Part shown: positions 59,177-64,000 of the stretch, piece after piece
Numbering within the stretch: position 1 is the stretch's first letter
How the letters are laid out: each line of letters opens with the position of its first letter
NCBI RefSeq assembly: GCF_963855985.1
Contig: NC_087096.1
Location: forward strand, 8,618,001 to 8,682,000
Reading direction: 5' to 3'
DNA from: Ostrinia nubilalis
Taxonomy: Eukaryota > Arthropoda > Insecta > Lepidoptera > Crambidae
DNA length: 64,000 nt
The notes under the pieces: model-generated
Databases searched by the model: none
Told to the model about the DNA's origin: nothing
Seen by the model: only the letters and a program-made list of their open reading frames with translations
Translations under genes and position numbers: made by a program

Positions 59177-59395
59177 CTAGCTTTCCGACCGCGGCTTCGC
59201 CCGCGTGGAATTTTGTCTGTAAAAAAAAAACTTCATCGAGCGCGTCCCTGTTTCAAAAACCGGGATAAAAACTATCCTATGTCCTTTCCCGGGACTCAAA
59301 CTATCTCTATGCCAAATTTAATCAAAATCGGTTTAGTGGTTTAGGCGTGAAAGCAAGACAGACAGAGTTACTTTCGCATTTATAATATTATGTAT
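59177..59395 (+). repeat. Lepidopteran SINE-like repeat
   Basis: ctagctttccgaccgcggct, cgcgtggaattttgtctgta, gggataaaaactatcctatg, aaatcggtttagtggtttag, gacagacagagttactttcg, atttataatatta. Very close to 40718-40950. Confidence 0.85.
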
Positions 59396-59411
59396 ACGAG
59401 TGCATATGTAG

Positions 59412-60127
59412 TAGAGATGAAACGGATATCCGGTAACTATCCGGTAGGCCGGATATCCGGCCTAAATTTACTATCCGGCCGGATACCGGATAGTAACTCA
59501 CTATCCGGCCGGATACCGGATATTAAAAAACTACGAAAATTTCCTTTAATAAAATGAAATACATTAATCTTTGAGGTAAATAACATGGCTTATAATTAAA
59601 GCTTTTATTTAAAGTCCAAAAAGTTACAAAAAAAAACATAATTATTAAAGCCTTTCAAAAAACTAATTTCTTTTTCTGGGCTATTCACTCTAATGACAAA
59701 TACTGAATAAATAAATATCTGTTAATGTCGAAATATTAGCCAATTAAAATAGGCGATCTTCTTTTAACTGATGGTCTGATGAAATGATGCAGTTCAGTCA
59801 GATTACGCAGCAAGTATAGTAATTTAATTTTGCCTATTCAACCACACACTCACGATGGCAACCGAAATCGCCCGAATTGCCCCCTAGACAAGTGGCAAAA
59901 TCTGACATTCTATTCGGACAGATTCAATTTTCGAAACTTGTGACTTGTTTAGTCTACTAGACCCACTGATCGCGTTCGAAGCACCTGTCCGGCGCTAAAC
60001 TCGTCACGACATAAAACGAGACAATGGGCCAACTATCCGGCCGCCGGATATCCGGCTATCCGGCCTAGCAGCTCGCCGGATATCCGGTATCCGGTATCCG
60101 GCCAAACCACTATCCGTTTCATCTCTA
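59412..60127. mobile_element. hAT-type MITE with ATCCGG clusters, 716 bp
   Basis: The ends tagagatgaaacggatat and actatccgtttcatctcta are inverted and flanked by a perfect 8-bp duplication, atatgtag (59404-59411 and 60128-60135). Both ends hold many ccggatatccgg-type iterations. The TAGAG...CTCTA termini fit hAT. There is no transposase. Confidence 0.88.
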
Positions 60128-60135
60128 ATATGTAG

Positions 60136-60895
60136 ATATAGATAGTATAGAAGTATAGATTCTAAATAAAGAAAAAGTTTACAGAACGGCATTTAGGACA
60201 AAATATCCTTCCAATAAAACGAAGTATTTGTAGTGCCCTTATTTGTATTGGTGTATCGAGAGTTATTTTTCACATGGCATCATTAAGCATGTAGAAATAA
60301 ACGCCTCCCCCAGGCAATTTTTTTTTATATCCATTTCTCTAGACGAAATTCATTTAGTCCTCGCAGTTGTATTTACTACACATAAATTAATGTGTAGGTA
60401 CATGGTTTGTCTGGTGCCCGTAGTAGGTATAAGCTTTGCTTAGATGGCTTTTGAAATGTCCAAGAATATTTCTTAATTTCACTTAGTTCAGAACTGATAG
60501 TAGGACCCCGAGCTGCGGTTAATACCTTCTATTATGACGCCTTTAATGACACACAGGTGGCGTTACGGTCGGCCATTCATTAGTGGGGTCAACAAAATTG
60601 GGATGTTGATATCATTAAATAAATCCCACATGTTTTGGCGCAAAACTCTCTTGTGGGGGCGTAATTGTAGCACAGGTGGCTGATAAGGCTAATTCAGTTT
60701 ATATTAGGGTTAGTCCACTAGTGGTGATAGAGAATACAAAGTAGTTTTGACATTACACTAAATATTTACAATACCTATTGTGCGTGGTCCGAAAATAAAT
60801 TGTACGAATATAATATATCTATGGATAAACTTTATTTAATTTAACACTTATGGCTCCTAAAGAGGTAAGCAATAAAAATAATCATTTATTCAATA
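60136..60895. other. No gene seen
   Basis: AT-rich sequence; nothing recognised. Confidence 0.35.
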
Positions 60896-61345
60896 ATGAC
60901 AAAACGTCTTTTTAAATATGGCCGCCACGAAAAAATAACAAAGGATAAAGTGAACACCATGGGCCTCATAAGAAGGCTCAAGGTCACCCAAAGGGCGATG
61001 GAGCGGGCTATGCTCGGAGTTTCCCTGCGTGATCGAATCAGAAATGAGGAGATCCGCAGGAGAACCAAAGTAACCGACATAGCTCGCAGAATTGCTAAAA
61101 TCAAGTGGCAGTGGGCGGGGCACATAGCTCGTAGAGACGATGGCCGTTGGGGCAGGAAAGTTCTCGAGTGGCGACCACGGGCTGGAAGACGTAGCGTGGG
61201 CAGGCCTCCTAAGGTGGACCGACGATCTGGTAAAGGTCGCGGGAAGAGCCTGGATGCGGGCAGCGCAGGACCGTTCATTGTGGAAAACCTTGGGGGAGGC
61301 CTTTGTCCAGCAGTGGACGTCATTTGGCTGAAACGACGAAAGTGA
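60896..61345 (+). pseudogene. LINE reverse-transcriptase C-terminal fragment, frameshifted
   Basis: This is the longest LINE piece in the window. It reads TMGLIRRLKVTQRAMERAML, then GVSLRDRIRNEEIRRRTKVT, KWQWAGHIARRDDGRWGRKV and RAGRRSVGRPP. At about 61210 the frame shifts: the expected TRWTDDLVKVAG continues in another frame as LRWTDDLVKVAGRAWMRAAQ and DRSLWKTLGEAFVQQWTSFG. The sequence is the region after the reverse-transcriptase core of an 'endonuclease-reverse transcriptase' non-LTR element. It is 5'-truncated and cannot make active protein. Reverse-strand frames of 169 and 184 codons over it are shadows. Confidence 0.85.
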
Positions 61346-62210
61346 ACACCAAATAGGTTGAGTTCGAAAAATATCGCGATGCTTTTGTTTTTCATTTATG
61401 GATGAAAACTGTCCTTGCTGATTAGTTAACTTTGTATGTCTCATGTCTCATCTGGGAATAGAATCTAGAATTATTCTCGGAAGGCAAATTAAATGAAGTT
61501 ATGAAGTTAAATTAATAAATTTTAGAGCCTTCCTAGTGTTTTTCAGAAACTACTTGCTATTATGAGATAAACCAAACTTTTTCTAAGACCGAACACGAAA
61601 CGAGATAGTTCTCTCTAATATTAATATATTTATTAACTTTATCATGTATCCAGGACAAAGTTATTTAAAATGTAATAAGCAACTTATGACATTTTGCACT
61701 AGAACCCCGGCGCAATATGAGCTGACTTATTATGGAAGCTCGCGAGCGTAGCCTGGAGCGCTTACCTCGACGTCATAGAGATAAGAAGTTGACGGATCTA
61801 CATAAAGGTGTGTTTACACTTCAGACTTACTGCATTTATTTTTTGTGTGCTTGGAAAAACAACCAAGACCTCTTTTTTCTTAACAAAAGTACCTTACCTG
61901 CTGTTTTCTGCTACCAATGGAAATGGCGATCTGGGATTTGACAAGTCCTGAATAAAATAAATAACTACATAAGTACTACCTGACCGACTACATAACTATT
62001 CCCAACATACATTCCAAATAGTAGATATTTTGCACTAGTATATTTTGTTTTCTTATAATTAGGTACCTACACTTTTTGTTTCTCATGCAAGTGGCTGTAC
62101 GGTTTTGATGAGAAAAATTAATATGTATTCTTAAACCGAATAATAGCCTAAGTATTACGCTATAATTAGGGCCTTAATGGACAGAATATACAAAATTATA
62201 TAAATATGGC
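61346..62210. other. No supported gene; one weak exon candidate
   Basis: AT-rich except for 61732-61807, which starts with ATG, reads MEARERSLERLPRRHRDKKL, then TDLHK, and is followed by gtgtgt. This could be a small first exon or chance. Nothing else is seen. Confidence 0.25.
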
Positions 62211-63323
62211 TTATACAGTGTGAGTCACGTTAAAGTGTACATATGAAAATAGATGAAACTAGACCTATTTTTATCGACCAAAAAGAGGTCAAAAAATTTT
62301 TGAGATTTTTTTTAAATTTTTTATAGAATTTTTTTCTTCCAATTTCTTATTGTAAAGAAAACGTAATAACTTTTAAACTAAGCGGTATATCCGGATAAAA
62401 TAAAAACAGTAATAATGCTAAATAACAGGCGATACTAAAAAAATACATAAAATACACAAAAAAGGCTAACAAATAATAAAAAATGAGACTTTTTGAAAAA
62501 AAATTGCTTTTAAATTCGTGTTTTTTTGGTTATTTGATAAATTTCTCCAAAAAATGCCCCTATAACCGGTGATTTTTATTACTTTGTATTATTCTCTATC
62601 GTATTACCTTCGTAAAACCAAAAATCGCATATCTCTATCCCTATCACAACGTTTGCAATGATCGTTTGAACTAAGCTTCTCCGGGCGCGCCATTGAACGC
62701 TTCGTTAACAACGAAACTGAAAATGGCTCTAGATTTGTAATTTTGATAAAGACAAGTTAGATTTCAAATAAAAACAAAAGATTTCGAAGTAAAATAAGCA
62801 TTTTAGTTAAAATTAAAATTGTCTCTACCTGTAGCGGAGAATAATGTTGTGGCAGGCCTTTGTTCAAACGATCATAGCAAATGTTGTGATAGGGGTAGAG
62901 ACATGCGATTTTTGGTTTTACAAAGATAATATGATAGAGAATAATACAAAGTAATAAAAACCACATGTTATAGGGGCATTTTTTGGAGAAATTTATCAAA
63001 TAACCAAAAAAACACGAATTTAAAAGCAGATTTTTTAAAAAAAGTATAATTTTTTATTATTTGTTGCCATTTTTTGTGTATTTTATGTATTTTTTTAGTA
63101 TCGCCTGTTATTTAGCATTATTATTGTTTTTATTTTATCAGGATATACCGCTTAGTTTAAAAGTTATTACGTTTTCTTTACAATAAGTAATTGGAAGAAA
63201 AAAAAATCTATAAAAAATTTAAAAAAAATCTCAAAAAAATTTTGACCTCTTTTTTGTCGATAAAAATAGGTCTAGTTTTACCTATTTTCATATGTACACT
63301 TTAACGTGACTCACACTGTATAA
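62211..63323. repeat. Giant foldback element, 1.1 kb
   Basis: ttatacagtgtgagtcacgt at the left is mirrored by acgtgactcacactgtataa at the right, and pairing continues for roughly 450-500 bp on each side (for example aacaggcgatactaaaaaaa and tttttttagtatcgcctgtt). The loop is around 62680-62850. TA-type ends suggest a Tc1/mariner-like target. There is no coding capacity. Confidence 0.88.
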
Positions 63324-64000
63324 TATGGCAAACAGTTTATTTACAGGTATTCAAGGGAATTTTCCGCGGCTTAATCGCGTAAAAATTACATGTAACATAC
63401 GTAAATAAGTTCAAAATAATCTGGGTGTGAGAAAAGAAAACACATTTCATTGCCTCGAGAGACGCACGAAAGGTATACACTTAAACATTTATTAAATGAT
63501 GTTGTTTTGGGAAAACACTCATTGTGTTTTATAGCAGACCTTTGATCGTGGCTAAGAAGGTAGGGTGGGTGTATCAATGGCAGTACGGATAGCGGCATAT
63601 TATGTGTAAACACTAGGGCCTCTTATGTAGTTTTAATAGATGTGATTTTCCCACAAAAATGTGTAAAAGTAACAAAGTAGTAGGCGTATCAATGGTAGTG
63701 TACGAATGTCAGGATAATCAAGTATGTGTAACAGTAGGGCGCCTACAGTGTAATTTTATAAATACAATTTTGTCACAAAAAAGTTACAAAGGATAGTCAG
63801 ATGTGTTGATTAAATCGGAAATAATTCCTACAAAAGATTTTTTTGCTTTAATGGCTTCATTGGTTGCCCATTAAGACTCTCCTAAGTTTTCGACTTCGAC
63901 AGAGTTGTGCTTAAGTGGTGGGGGCCCCCGAAAGGGGCGTTTTTTCGGTTTTCCGGTTATACCGCGTAAAGGACTTACCCTATCGAAAAGTGGTCTTCAT
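63324..64000. other. No gene seen
   Basis: AT-rich. The stretches 63547-63615 and 63680-63745 are related (gtatcaatggcagta / gtatcaatggtagtg, then gtaaacactagggcc / gtaacagtagggcgc), an imperfect ~130-bp duplication. The last 100 bp turn GC-richer (gtgggggcccccgaaagggg). Confidence 0.4.

Noticed and set aside
60886..61444. Reverse frames of 169 and 184 codons
   Set aside because: They lie antisense to the LINE reverse-transcriptase fragment and have no independent support.

Overview
The window is animal nuclear DNA, almost certainly from a moth or butterfly. The evidence is a split gene with many GT-AG introns, AT-rich intergenic DNA, and dense repeats of kinds typical of Lepidoptera: short 'cccgcggcttcg...cgcgtggaatttt' elements, LINE 3' ends with (ATG)n tails, foldback MITEs and hAT elements. 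No search could be run. Family names rest on reading the sequence, and repeat clade assignments are provisional.

Region 1 (1-20,350) holds the 3' two thirds of one gene on the + strand, TAF1, the largest subunit of TFIID. I can join 23 exons (1115-19968) into an uninterrupted 1139-residue C-terminal part. It carries, in order, the end of the HAT/DUF3591 core and winged-helix region, a charged linker, a CCHC zinc knuckle, two bromodomains, AT-hooks and an acidic tail. The 5' exons and promoter lie before the window. Introns hold several MITEs and LINE or SINE fragments.

The most unusual feature is inside TAF1. The zinc-knuckle exon and the next exon (start of bromodomain 1) have each been expanded separately into a tandem array. 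Array 1 has about 8 copies with a period near 199 bp (8761-10140). Array 2 has 11 copies with a period of 203-211 bp (10,680-12,876). Each unit is the 3' part of the exon, its 5' splice site and the first few dozen bases of intron. The extra copies lack a 3' splice site and have stops upstream, so they look like pseudo-exons. Yet almost all differences between copies in the conserved coding core are synonymous, which is not expected of dead DNA. A second notable point is that two small exons near the 3' end (57 nt with an AT-hook, and 93 nt) are phase-symmetric, so four in-frame isoforms are possible, as in Drosophila TAF1.

Region 2 (20,350-64,000) has no convincing gene. It is a nested repeat landscape: a 3.67-kb hAT-type element with an 8-bp target duplication and an internal 507-bp duplication; a 1056-bp sequence present twice in near-identical form 4.6 kb apart; a foldback inside another foldback; a pogo-like transposase relic; a 1.75-kb TIR element; an ATCCGG-rich hAT element with an 8-bp target duplication; LINE 3' ends; and a 1.1-kb palindrome near the right edge. 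The remaining stretches are AT-rich with no feature I can support.
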